Shown one piece after another: positions 15,188-23,296 of a stretch of DNA of 64,000 nucleotides (positions within the stretch are counted from its first letter, which is position 1; each line of letters opens with the position of its first letter). This DNA comes from Amycolatopsis anabasis (GTDB lineage: Bacteria > Actinomycetota > Actinomycetes > Mycobacteriales > Pseudonocardiaceae): contig NZ_VTHK01000003.1 of NCBI RefSeq assembly GCF_009765355.1, forward strand, positions 350,333 through 414,332. The letters are read 5' to 3'. The position numbers and the translations under genes are program-made. The notes beneath the pieces were generated by a model. The model was given only the letters and a program-made list of their open reading frames with translations, was not told where the DNA came from and searched no databases.

Positions 15188-16500
15188 CGGGGAACCTCCA
15201 CTGTGGACACCCACTCGTTCTCGCGCACCGACCGCAGCAGCGCGCCGCTCGCGCCGATCAGGACGAAGGTCAGGCCGGTCGCCGTGGAGAACCACAGCAG
15301 GTCGAAGGTCGCCGCGCCGAGGATCACGATCGCCTGGCACGCGATCAGGGTCAGCGCGAGATCCTTCACCAGCGGGTCCTTGCTCAGGTAGTGCGCGCGG
15401 CCCGCGGCGTACAACCCGGCCAGGAACAGGAAGATCAGCGTGCCCAGGCCGATGTACCCGGTCTGCACCAGCGTGCCGAGGTACTGGTTGTCCAGCGGCC
15501 CGTACCGTTCCGCGAGGTAGGTGCCGTTCCCCCGGCCGAGCAGCGGGTGCTGCGCGATCTGCGCGCCCGCGCTGACGTAGTCGTCGGTGCGGCCCTTGAT
15601 GCTCGGATCGGAGTCGATGTTGTTGAACAGGCTGTAGAGCGTGCCGACCAGGCCGGGCACCACCATCCGCAGCACGACCACGAACCCGGCCGCCGCGACG
15701 AACGCCTGCACCCGGCGGCGGCCGGGCCAGCCGACCAGCAGGATCAGGCCGCCGAGCGCGAGGCCGAGGATCGCCGACCGGGACAGCGAGGTCATCGCCC
15801 CGGCCGCGATCACCGCGAGGCAGGCCCACCAGCGCAGCGACGGCAGCCCGGCGTCCTTGGCGCGGTAGGCGTAGTGCGCGGCGAGCGGCACGCCGATCGC
15901 GCACACCACACCGAATTCGATCGGATGCCCGGCCGTGCCCGAGGGCCGCCGGAACTCCGAGCGCGCCAGGACGAACCCGTCCTGGGTCGCCGGGCGCAGG
16001 CCGGGGATCGCCAGGTACCGGGTGAGGTCGAGGTCGATCGCGAACTGCAGCACGCCCACCACGGCGACGAACGTGATCGCGCCGACCGTGACCTTCAGCA
16101 GCGTGTCCAGCCGGGCGAGGCCGCGAACCCCGTCGCAGACCGCGATGCCCACGCAGATCGTGGACAGGGTCACCACCAGCGTGCGGTCCGCGCTGTCGAG
16201 TTCGTCCGAGGGCAGGTAGTTGCGGGTGGCGTAGCCGTAGGTGGCCAGCTGCGAGATCGCGTAGAGGAACAGCGCCGTGCGCGCCACGTTCCGCCCTTTG
16301 GCGACGCCGAGCGTGGTGACCAGCTGGCAGCAGAACCAGACCAGGCCGAGCCCCAGCCCGAACAGCGTCGCCGGGGTGACCGAGAGCGGGATCCCGCTGA
16401 ACACCAGCCGGGCCGGGATGATCAGCAGAATCAGCACGAACCCGCAGGCCAGCGTCGCCCCGTCCGCCCGCTGCCGCGCCGAGAACTCGACGGCCCGCAC
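15184..16500 (-). CDS. O-antigen ligase/polymerase family protein (Wzy/WaaL-like)
   Basis: About 438 residues with around eleven hydrophobic segments. The large periplasmic loop (DPSIKGRTDDYVSAG, PLLGRGNGTYLAERYGPLDNQYL) carries the features of the PF04932 Wzy_C domain. It would polymerise repeat units or attach polymer to an acceptor outside the membrane. The start is set at GTG 16500 after GGGGTGGGGGG. The frame remains open further upstream, but that part translates the 21-bp repeat array at 16514 into an Arg/Ser-rich sequence and is not believed. It is coupled by ATGA to the GT-C gene. Confidence 0.85.
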   Translation of the reverse strand: MRAVEFSARQRADGATLACGFVLILLIIPARLVFSGIPLSVTPATLFGLGLGLVWFCCQLVTTLGVAKGRNVARTALFLYAISQLATYGYATRNYLPSDELDSADRTLVVTLSTICVGIAVCDGVRGLARLDTLLKVTVGAITFVAVVGVLQFAIDLDLTRYLAIPGLRPATQDGFVLARSEFRRPSGTAGHPIEFGVVCAIGVPLAAHYAYRAKDAGLPSLRWWACLAVIAAGAMTSLSRSAILGLALGGLILLVGWPGRRRVQAFVAAAGFVVVLRMVVPGLVGTLYSLFNNIDSDPSIKGRTDDYVSAGAQIAQHPLLGRGNGTYLAERYGPLDNQYLGTLVQTGYIGLGTLIFLFLAGLYAAGRAHYLSKDPLVKDLALTLIACQAIVILGAATFDLLWFSTATGLTFVLIGASGALLRSVRENEWVSTVEVPR

Positions 16501-16513
16501 GCTAACCCCCCAC

Positions 16514-16639
16514 CCCGAACGTGCGACTCGCTTCCCCGAACGTGCGACTCGCGTGCCCGAGCGTGTAACTCGGGAACCGCACACTCGGGCACGCGAACCG
16601 CACACTCAGGTAACCGAATTGCACACTCAGGTAAGCGAG
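16514..16639. repeat. Repeat family C: six 21-bp units, three direct and three inverted
   Basis: Units begin at 16514, 16535, 16556, 16577, 16598 and 16619. The first three read CCCGAACGTGCGACTCGCTTC with variants; the last three (CCGCACACTCAGGTAACCGAA and variants) match its complement. The whole can fold into a long imperfect hairpin between the Wzz-like gene and the ligase gene. The 21-bp period keeps the reading frame open, explaining the false N-terminal extension of the ligase. Confidence 0.85.
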
Positions 16640-16667
16640 TTCAACGCTGGGGACGGTGCGCACGGGG

Positions 16668-17429
16668 CTAGGTCCGGTCGCGGGAGACCGGGCGGAACCG
16701 GACCGTGGGGTGCGAACCGCTCGCGATCTCGTCGGCGCGGAGGGCGCCGTTCGACGCGGGTTTCTCCTCCGGTTTGTTCGCCGGGGCCGCCTTGGCGGCC
16801 TTGCGCTTGCGGGCTTCGGCGAAGCTCTCCCACGCGTAGGCGCCGCCGAGGCTGGCCACGAACCCGAGCACCAGGGCGACCGCGGCGAACCGGGTCTTGC
16901 CGCCGGTCTTCGCCTCCGCCGGGGTCGGGGCGACCACCTGCACGGGCGTGATGAACGTGGTCTCCGGGGCGTGCAGCGACTTCTGCCGGTCGGCCAGTTC
17001 GGCCTTGCCGCGGTCCAGGACCTTGGCCACGGTGTCCTTGGCCAGTTCCGGCGAACGCCCGGTGGCGACCACGACGATGAACGGACCGGACAGCTCGCCG
17101 TTGCCCACCTCGTACTTGACGCTGTCGCCCTCGCCGAGGATCTGCTTCTGGATCGCCGGGTCCTGCAGGGTCTGGATGATGATCTGCGCCGAGGTGTTGA
17201 GGCTGCCGTCGAAGGCGAGCATCGGGTTGACCCGGTCGGCGCTCGCGTTGTCCCCCGCCGACGCCCGCGCGCCCTCGGCCGAGGAAGCCAGCACGATCGT
17301 GCCGGTCGACTGGTAGTCGGTGTGCACGGAGAGGTAGACCCCGGCGGCCAAACCGAGCGACAGCACCAGCGTCGGCACCGCGACGTACCAGCGGCGCAAC
17401 AAGACCGCGAGCGTCTTCCAGAAATCCAT
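16668..17429 (-). CDS. Chain-length determinant (Wzz)-like membrane protein
   Basis: About 253 residues. An N-terminal helix (LRRWYVAVPTLVLSLGLAAGVYL), a long extracytoplasmic middle part (STGTIVLASSAEG... with predicted coiled regions) and a second helix (FAAVALVLGFVASLGGAYAWESF) give the Wzz/polysaccharide co-polymerase topology. The cytoplasmic tail is Lys/Ala/Pro-rich and carries no Walker kinase motif, unlike fused BY-kinases. It would control polymer length with the ligase/polymerase downstream. ATG 17429 follows GGGGACGAG; an upstream ATG 17444 is possible. The 21-bp repeat array separates it from the next gene. Confidence 0.8.
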   Translation of the reverse strand: MDFWKTLAVLLRRWYVAVPTLVLSLGLAAGVYLSVHTDYQSTGTIVLASSAEGARASAGDNASADRVNPMLAFDGSLNTSAQIIIQTLQDPAIQKQILGEGDSVKYEVGNGELSGPFIVVVATGRSPELAKDTVAKVLDRGKAELADRQKSLHAPETTFITPVQVVAPTPAEAKTGGKTRFAAVALVLGFVASLGGAYAWESFAEARKRKAAKAAPANKPEEKPASNGALRADEIASGSHPTVRFRPVSRDRT

Positions 17430-17666
17430 CTCGTCCCCGATCACCGAGCGCCCTGCGGCCCGTCAGCGTTGGAATCGCTCGAAAGGGTGCTTCGTTACGC
17501 CTGTTCACGCCGGGTGTGCCGGGGCCCACGACGCAAACGGGTGAGCTTGGCACCGCCAGTGGTAACAACTCGACATTGACGTTAACGACCCGGCCGCAAA
17601 GGCCGATGTGCAGGCAGCGGAAGCGATTTCCGCCCACCATTCTCGTTACTCGTTCCCAGGAGGTCC

Positions 17667-18905
17667 GTGTTGTACGTGGCCTCCACACGCATTCGTGGCG
17701 GTACCAAGCGCGAAGGTGACGGCAAAGGCCGGATTCCGGGAACCGTACTGGCATTGGGCACGGTCAGCCTGCTCACCGACGTCTCCGCGGAAATGGTCAC
17801 CGCGTTCCTCCCGGTTTACCTGCTGTACACGCTCCAGGTGGGGTATGTCCAGTTTGGACTGCTCGACGGGTTGTACAACGGCGCCACCGCGATCCTGCGG
17901 CTGGTCGGCGGCTACGGTTCGGACCGGCTCGGGCGCCCGAAACTCGTGGCACTGTTCGGATACGGACTGTCGGCCGTGACCAAAGTGTTGTTCCCGCTCG
18001 CGGGCGCGTCCGCGGCGGGCATCGGCGGGATCCTGGCCGCCGACCGCGCGGGCAAGGGGATGCGCACCGCGCCCCGGGACGCGCTGATCTCGCTGGTGAC
18101 CCCGCCGGACCGGCTCGGCCGGGCCTTCGGCGTGCACCGCGCGATGGACACCGTGGGCGCGCTGTTCGGCCCGCTGCTGACCTTCCTGATCCTGGCGAAG
18201 CTCGGCTCCTCGCCGGAACCGGTGTTCGTGGTCAGCTTCTGCTTCGCGGTGCTCGGACTCATCGTGCTCGCCGCGTTCGTGCGGGAACGGCCGGTCGAAC
18301 CCGCGGCGCGTAAGAAGATATCGATCAGGCGCGGGCTGAACCTGTTGCGGGAACGCGCCTTCCGGCGCGCGACGATCGCCGCCACCCTGCTCGGCCTGGT
18401 CACCATCAGCGACGCGTTCGTGTTCGTCGTCCTGCAGAAGGCCGCGCACGTACCGATCGGCCTGCTGCCGCTGCTGCCGCTGGGCACCGCGCTGGTGTTC
18501 CTGCTCGCCGCGGCGCCGCTCGGGCGGCTGTCCGACCGGATCGGGCGGTGGCCGGTGTTCTTCGCCGGGCACGTGCTGCTCCTCGTGGTCTACGTGACCC
18601 TGCTGCTCCCCGGCGGCGGGTACCCGATGGTCGTCGTCGCGCTGCTCGCGCACGGCGCGTTCTACGCGTGCACCGACGGCGTGCTCATGGCGTACGCCGG
18701 CGGGATGCTGCCGGAATCGTTGCGCGGCACCGGAATGGCCACCATGCAGACCGGGCAGGCGGTGGCCCGGCTGGCCTCTTCGATGGTGTTCGGGTTCATG
18801 CTCGCCGGGATGGCGCTGACCTCGGCGGTGCTCGCGCTCGTGGTCGCGATGTTCGCGGCCCTGGTGGCGGTCGCCTTCCTCGTCCGAAAGCAGGCTTCCG
18901 CGTGA
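17667..18905 (+). CDS. MFS transporter in the glycan locus
   Basis: About 412 residues with twelve hydrophobic segments. The loops GGYGSDRLGRPKLV and LGRLSDRIGRWPVF are the two halves' MFS motif A, and the DRAGKGMRTAPRDALIS segment is found in a branch of putative quinolone/sugar permeases. The Shine-Dalgarno AGGAGG (17658-17663) lies three bases from GTG 17667 and six from TTG 17670; TTG may be the real start. It is first in a four-gene chain in which every junction overlaps (GTGA or ATGA), so its substrate is probably connected with the propeller, beta-helix and GT2 proteins that follow. Confidence 0.82.
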   Translation: MLYVASTRIRGGTKREGDGKGRIPGTVLALGTVSLLTDVSAEMVTAFLPVYLLYTLQVGYVQFGLLDGLYNGATAILRLVGGYGSDRLGRPKLVALFGYGLSAVTKVLFPLAGASAAGIGGILAADRAGKGMRTAPRDALISLVTPPDRLGRAFGVHRAMDTVGALFGPLLTFLILAKLGSSPEPVFVVSFCFAVLGLIVLAAFVRERPVEPAARKKISIRRGLNLLRERAFRRATIAATLLGLVTISDAFVFVVLQKAAHVPIGLLPLLPLGTALVFLLAAAPLGRLSDRIGRWPVFFAGHVLLLVVYVTLLLPGGGYPMVVVALLAHGAFYACTDGVLMAYAGGMLPESLRGTGMATMQTGQAVARLASSMVFGFMLAGMALTSAVLALVVAMFAALVAVAFLVRKQASA

Positions 18906-19876
18906 ACCTCTCCCGCCGCAGGATCTGGCTCGGCGTCGCCGCGATCGTCGTGGTGGTGCTCGCGGGCGGCGGGTACGTCGGCTGGACGGCCAGTCGCCAG
19001 GCAGGCGTCGCCGACGCGAAACCGCCCGCCACCGGCGACCTGATGTTCGTCGACCTCGCCGACGGGCAGGACCGGGTCGAAACCACCCGGGTGGAACGCC
19101 CGGACGGCCCGCGCGGCGCGACCGGCCTGCGGTGCCAGCGGGTCTACCGGTCGGCCGGGACCACGGTGTGCCTGCGCCTGGCCGGGCCCGGCCCGTCCTA
19201 CGAGGCCGCGGTGCTGGCCGCGGACGGCGGTGCGCGGCGAACCGTGGCGCTGCCGGGAATTCCCAGCCGCGCCCGGATTTCCGGCAGCGGCCAGGTGGTG
19301 TCCTGGACCTCGTTCGTCACCGGCGACTCGTACTCGACCCCGGGCGGGTTCTCCACCCGGACCGGGGCGCTCGACCTGCGCACCGGCGAACTGGCCGAAT
19401 CGCTCGAGCACTTCACCGCGACGCTCGAGGGTTCGGCGTACCGCTCGGCCGACATCAACTACTGGGGGGTCACCGTCGCGGCGGACGACCGGACCTTCTA
19501 CGCCACGCTCGCCTCGGGCGGCCGGACCTGGCTGGTGCGCGGCGATCTGGCCGCGAAGACGGTCGAAGGCCTGCGGCAGAACGCCGAATGCCCGTCGCTT
19601 TCCCCGGACGGCACGAAGGTCGCCTACAAGAAGCGGCTCAACCGGCTCGGGGTGTGGCAGCTCGCGGTGTACGACCTGAAGACCGGCGAGGAACGCGTGC
19701 TGCCGGAAACCACCGGGATCGACGACCAGGCCGCCTGGCTGGACGAGCACAACCTCGCCTACGCCGCGACCGCCGGCGGGCAGCAGAAGAGTTCGGTGTT
19801 CTTCGTGCCCGCGGACGGTTCCGCGCCCGCCCGCATGGTGATCCCGAACGCGGCGTCACCGGTACCCGTCCGATGA
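18902..19876 (+). CDS. Membrane-anchored TolB/PD40-like beta-propeller protein
   Basis: About 324 residues. A single N-terminal helix (IWLGVAAIVVVVLAGGGYVGW) anchors an extracytoplasmic domain. Repeats of the PD40 type are visible, clearest in CPSLSPDGTKVAYKKRL and TGIDDQAAWLDEHNLAYA; others are degenerate, so blade number is uncertain. Such propellers bind proteins or glycans and have no known catalytic site. GTG 18902 overlaps the transporter stop and ATG 19873 of the next gene overlaps its own stop. I do not recognise a characterised homologue. A scaffold or sensor role next to the beta-helix lipoprotein is only inferred. Confidence 0.7.
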   Translation: MNLSRRRIWLGVAAIVVVVLAGGGYVGWTASRQAGVADAKPPATGDLMFVDLADGQDRVETTRVERPDGPRGATGLRCQRVYRSAGTTVCLRLAGPGPSYEAAVLAADGGARRTVALPGIPSRARISGSGQVVSWTSFVTGDSYSTPGGFSTRTGALDLRTGELAESLEHFTATLEGSAYRSADINYWGVTVAADDRTFYATLASGGRTWLVRGDLAAKTVEGLRQNAECPSLSPDGTKVAYKKRLNRLGVWQLAVYDLKTGEERVLPETTGIDDQAAWLDEHNLAYAATAGGQQKSSVFFVPADGSAPARMVIPNAASPVPVR

Positions 19877-20847
19877 AGAAGGTGAGCAGGATGCACGCTC
19901 GCTCACGACGTCTCGCACTGGCCGCGGCGGGCTGCCTCGCCGCCGCCCCGCTGACCGGCTGCACCCCCGAGGGATCGGCGCGGGACAGCCAAACCTCCGG
20001 GCCGCCGAGCCCACCCCCCTCGGCGGCCCAGCCGGTGGTGCCCACGCCCCCGTCGAAATCCGATTCCACCGGCTGCATCGCCCAGCCCAGCCGCTGCGGG
20101 TACCCGGACGCCACCAACACCGGGTGGCGGCCGACCGGGGTGACGCCGACCGCGGACGGCGTCAAGCTGACCGAAGAGGGCGAGCTGATCATCACCGAAC
20201 CGGGCACGGTCCTGGACGCGAAGGACATCCAGGGCTGCGTGTCGATCAAGGCGGACGACGTGACCATCAAGCGCAGCCGGATCCGGTGCGCGAGCTACTA
20301 CCCGGTGCAGGTGTTCGCCGGGTTCAAGAACGTGCTGCTGGAGGACGTCGAGATCGACGGGCTGAACTCGCCGATCGGCAACGCGGCCGTCGGCTTCGAC
20401 GGGTACACGTTGCGCCGCGCCGACATCCACCACGTGCAGGACGGCCCGCACCTCGGCGGCGACGTGCTCATCACCGATTCGTACGTGCACGATCTGGTCG
20501 GCTGCGACATCTGCCACAACGACGCCATCCAGTCCAACGGCGCGCGCAACGCGGTGCTGCGGCACAACACGTTCACCAACCAGGCGAGCGGGAAGAACGC
20601 GGCGGTCCGGATCGCGACCGAACAGGCGCCGGTGCACGACTTCACGGTCGAGGACAACCTGCTGGCCGGTGGCAACTTCGCGGTGCAGGTGCGCAGCCAG
20701 GGCCACGGTTTCCCGCAGAACGTCCGGGTGATCGGCAACCGGATCGTCCCCGACTGGCGGTTCGGCCCGTTCGACGTCACCGACGGCACGATCACCGCCG
20801 AGGGCAACTACCGCGACGACACGCTCGCCCCGGTCCGCCCCGCATGA
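19873..20847 (+). CDS. Right-handed parallel beta-helix lipoprotein
   Basis: About 324 residues. A lipobox (LTGC) follows a short signal sequence, and a Pro/Ser-rich linker leads to the mature domain. This opens with CGYPDATNTGW, a hallmark of a widespread secreted family, and continues with beta-helix rungs (GCVSIKADDVTIKRSRIRC, NVLLEDVEIDG, YTLRRADIHHV, AVLRHNTFTN, VRVIGNRIV). Some relatives are polysaccharide lyases or epimerases, but the catalytic residues cannot be assigned. ATG 19873 overlaps the propeller stop; ATG 19891 with a better-placed AAGGTGAG is an alternative. A glycan-binding or glycan-modifying role at the outer membrane face is inferred. Confidence 0.78.
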   Translation: MKKVSRMHARSRRLALAAAGCLAAAPLTGCTPEGSARDSQTSGPPSPPPSAAQPVVPTPPSKSDSTGCIAQPSRCGYPDATNTGWRPTGVTPTADGVKLTEEGELIITEPGTVLDAKDIQGCVSIKADDVTIKRSRIRCASYYPVQVFAGFKNVLLEDVEIDGLNSPIGNAAVGFDGYTLRRADIHHVQDGPHLGGDVLITDSYVHDLVGCDICHNDAIQSNGARNAVLRHNTFTNQASGKNAAVRIATEQAPVHDFTVEDNLLAGGNFAVQVRSQGHGFPQNVRVIGNRIVPDWRFGPFDVTDGTITAEGNYRDDTLAPVRPA

Positions 20848-21704
20848 CCCCGATCGCGAGCGTGGTGATCGCCGCGCACAACGAGGAAGCGGTGATCGAA
20901 CGGTGCCTGCGCACGCTGACCGCCGGGACCGCGCCGGACGAGATCGACGTGGTGGTGGTCGCGAACGGCTGCACCGACCGGACCGCGGCGCTCGCCCGTG
21001 CCGCCGGGGCCCGGGTGTACGAGACCCCGGTGCCCGGCAAGGCGAACGCCCTGGTGATCGGCGACCGCGAATGCCGGACGTTCCCCCGCGCGTACCTCGA
21101 CGCCGACGTCGAACTGGACGCGGACTCGCTGCGCGCGCTCGTCCGCGCGCTGGACACCGTCCCGGGGCTGCTCGCGTGTTCCCCGGTGCCGCACTACGAC
21201 TTGTCCGCGGTTTCCGCCTTGGCCGCACGGTTTCACCGGGTCGTGGAGCAGCTGCTCGCCGGCCGGCGCGGGCTCACCGGCGCCGGGGTCTACGTGCTCG
21301 GCGAAGCGGGCCACGCGCGGGTGTTCCCGCTGCCCTCGGTCATCTCCGACGACGGGTACGTGCACCGCGGCTTCACGCCCGAGGAACGCGCGCAGGTGCC
21401 CGGGGCCCGGTCCGCGGTGCGGCCCGCGCGCACGCTCGGCGCGGTGATCCGGCGGCGCGCCCGGGTGCGGCTGGGCAACCGGGAACTGGACCGGCTGGGC
21501 CGCCGGGCGGGCGAATCCGCGCTCTCCCCGAAGGATCTGGCCGCGCGGGTGCGGCGCGGGGAGGTCCCCATCTCCGACGCGGCGGTGTTCCTCGGAGTGC
21601 TCGCCGCCGAACGGCTGCTCAGCCGCTGGCGCGATCGGCACGGTTCGGCGTCCATCTGGGCAGCCGACCCGACCTCGCGCACCGAGAGTAGAGAAAATAG
21701 ATGA
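20844..21704 (+). CDS. Glycosyltransferase family 2 protein
   Basis: About 286 residues. GT-A features are clear: ASVVIAAHNEEAVIERCLRTL at the N terminus, VVVVANGCTDRTAALA, and YLDADVELDADSL with the metal-binding DxD. ISDDGYVHRGF supplies the acceptor-side acidic motif. No transmembrane helices for processive synthesis are seen, so it probably transfers single sugars. ATG 20844 overlaps the beta-helix gene by ATGA, linking a cytoplasmic transferase to an extracellular lipoprotein. The following 342 bases contain no gene. Confidence 0.85.
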   Translation: MTPIASVVIAAHNEEAVIERCLRTLTAGTAPDEIDVVVVANGCTDRTAALARAAGARVYETPVPGKANALVIGDRECRTFPRAYLDADVELDADSLRALVRALDTVPGLLACSPVPHYDLSAVSALAARFHRVVEQLLAGRRGLTGAGVYVLGEAGHARVFPLPSVISDDGYVHRGFTPEERAQVPGARSAVRPARTLGAVIRRRARVRLGNRELDRLGRRAGESALSPKDLAARVRRGEVPISDAAVFLGVLAAERLLSRWRDRHGSASIWAADPTSRTESRENR

Positions 21705-22046
21705 ACTCGTTATGCCCAGAACACGCCACGGGGCACTTGCTACGGGTATTACCGCCAAATTCGGTCGACCCCCGGTTCGGTTACGTTTCGATGAAAGATC
21801 ATGCGAAACTGTCGGATCGAGGTAACGCTCCGCCGGTTGGCGGCTTTCCGTCATATCGCCCGGATGTGTTGCCCTGAAACAAGAGGTGACCACGACCGTC
21901 CTGTTCGGTCACTTCGCGTGAGGGGCGAAACACGTCACCTTCCACCGAATTTCGGCCAGTTTCCGGGGAACCATTTTCGTGCGTAATGAAATCGCACCTT
22001 TCCGCGAATAACGGACGTCAGCCCTACTCGCGAAAAGAGGCGCAGG
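21705..22046. other. Intergenic leader before GT4/UDP-glucose dehydrogenase, no gene
   Basis: This stretch is visibly richer in A and T than its surroundings, as expected for a promoter/5' leader. Frames are short and broken. Motifs such as GGTTACG (near 21780) and GAGGTAACG (near 21819) form a loose inverted pair. I could not recognise a known riboswitch or a convincing -35/-10 pair. Confidence 0.5.
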
Positions 22047-23294
22047 GTGTCCAGATCTCCGAATGCTCGGCACGTGCTGATCATCGTGCAGAACCTCCCG
22101 GTACCGCTGGATCGCAGGGTGTGGCTGGAATGCCAGGCGCTCGCCGGCGCCGGGTACGAGGTTTCGGTGATCTGCCCGAAGGGCCCCGGCGATCCGGGGT
22201 ACGAGTGGTTGGACGGCGTTCACCTGTACAAGTACTCGCCGCCGCCGCAGGCCGACGGGGCGCTCGGCTACCTGCGGGAGTTCGCCTACTGCTGGCTGCG
22301 CACCGCTTGGCTCACCCGCCGGATATGGCGACACAGGCGGTTCGACGTCATACAGGCGTGCAACCCGCCGGACACCTACTGGGCGCTCGCGCGGTTGTGG
22401 AAGGCCCGCGGGGTGCGGTTCGTCTTCGATCACCACGACCTCAACCCGGAGGTGTTCCGGTCGCGGTTCGGCGAGCCCTCGGGAGTCGCGGCGAAGGCTC
22501 AGCTCGCCGGGCTGTACTGGCTGGAGCGCAACACCTTCCGCACCGCGGACCGGGTCATCTCGACCAACGAGTCGTACCGGCGGATCGCACTGGAACGCGG
22601 TGGCGTGCCCGCCGAGCACACCACCGTGGTCCGCTCCGGGCCGGACACCTCGGTGATGCGCCCCGGCGAACCGAAGCCGGAACTGCGCCGCGGCAAGGCG
22701 CATCTGGTGGTGTGGCTGGGCATCATGGGGCCGCAGGACGGCGTCGACGGCGTGCTCGAAATCGCCCGGCGGGTCGTGCGCGAACACGGCCGGGACGACG
22801 TGGCCTTCGCGCTGCTCGGCTTCGGCGACTGCCTGGAAGACCTGAAACGGCAGTGCACCGAGATGGGCCTGGACGACGTCGTCGAGTTCACCGGCCGGGT
22901 CGGGCCGGAGCAGATCACCGACTACCTGTCCACCGCGTCGCTGGGCCTGTCCGCCGATCCGCTCAGCCCGCTCAACGACGTGTCCACGATGAACAAGACC
23001 ATGGAGTACATGGCCTACGGCCTGCCGGTGCTGGCCTACCGGCTCACCGAAACCGTGGTCTCGGCCGGGGATTGCGCGGTGTACCGCGAACCCGGCGACA
23101 CCGAGGGGTTCGCCGCCGCGCTGGTGGAGCTGCTGGACGACCCGCAACGGGCCGAACGGCTCGGGAAGGCGGGCCGCGTGCGCGCGGAACGCGAACTCGA
23201 CTGGGCGCCGCAGTCGGCGGCCTACCTCTCCATTTACGCCGAGTTGCTGGGCGTGGCAACCGAATCGCCACGACACGCACTGACCGGGAAGTGA
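22047..23294 (+). CDS. Glycosyltransferase family 4 protein
   Basis: 415 residues, GT-B fold. The acceptor half starts HVLIIVQNLPVPLDRRVWLECQAL and includes FDHHDLNPEVFRSRFG. The donor half has VWLGIMGPQDGVDGVLEIAR and NDVSTMNKTMEYMAYGLPVLAY. This is a branch found in actinomycete and cyanobacterial exopolysaccharide loci. GTG 22047 follows AGAGG with a six-base gap. It is followed after two bases by UDP-glucose 6-dehydrogenase, which suggests it may use UDP-glucuronic acid or a derived sugar, though sequence alone cannot prove donor choice. Confidence 0.82.
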   Translation: MSRSPNARHVLIIVQNLPVPLDRRVWLECQALAGAGYEVSVICPKGPGDPGYEWLDGVHLYKYSPPPQADGALGYLREFAYCWLRTAWLTRRIWRHRRFDVIQACNPPDTYWALARLWKARGVRFVFDHHDLNPEVFRSRFGEPSGVAAKAQLAGLYWLERNTFRTADRVISTNESYRRIALERGGVPAEHTTVVRSGPDTSVMRPGEPKPELRRGKAHLVVWLGIMGPQDGVDGVLEIARRVVREHGRDDVAFALLGFGDCLEDLKRQCTEMGLDDVVEFTGRVGPEQITDYLSTASLGLSADPLSPLNDVSTMNKTMEYMAYGLPVLAYRLTETVVSAGDCAVYREPGDTEGFAAALVELLDDPQRAERLGKAGRVRAERELDWAPQSAAYLSIYAELLGVATESPRHALTGK

Positions 23295-23296
23295 TC

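Noticed and set aside
16501..16605. N-terminal extension of the O-antigen ligase
   Set aside because: It translates the 21-bp repeat array into an Arg/Ser-rich sequence; GTG 16500 gives the first membrane helix at the usual place.
16514..16639. CRISPR-like array (21-bp repeats)
   Set aside because: No spacers and half the units are inverted.
21705..22046. Riboswitch upstream of the GT4/ugd pair
   Set aside because: I looked for c-di-AMP, SAM and cobalamin-type cores and could not find the conserved segments; a covariance search would be needed.
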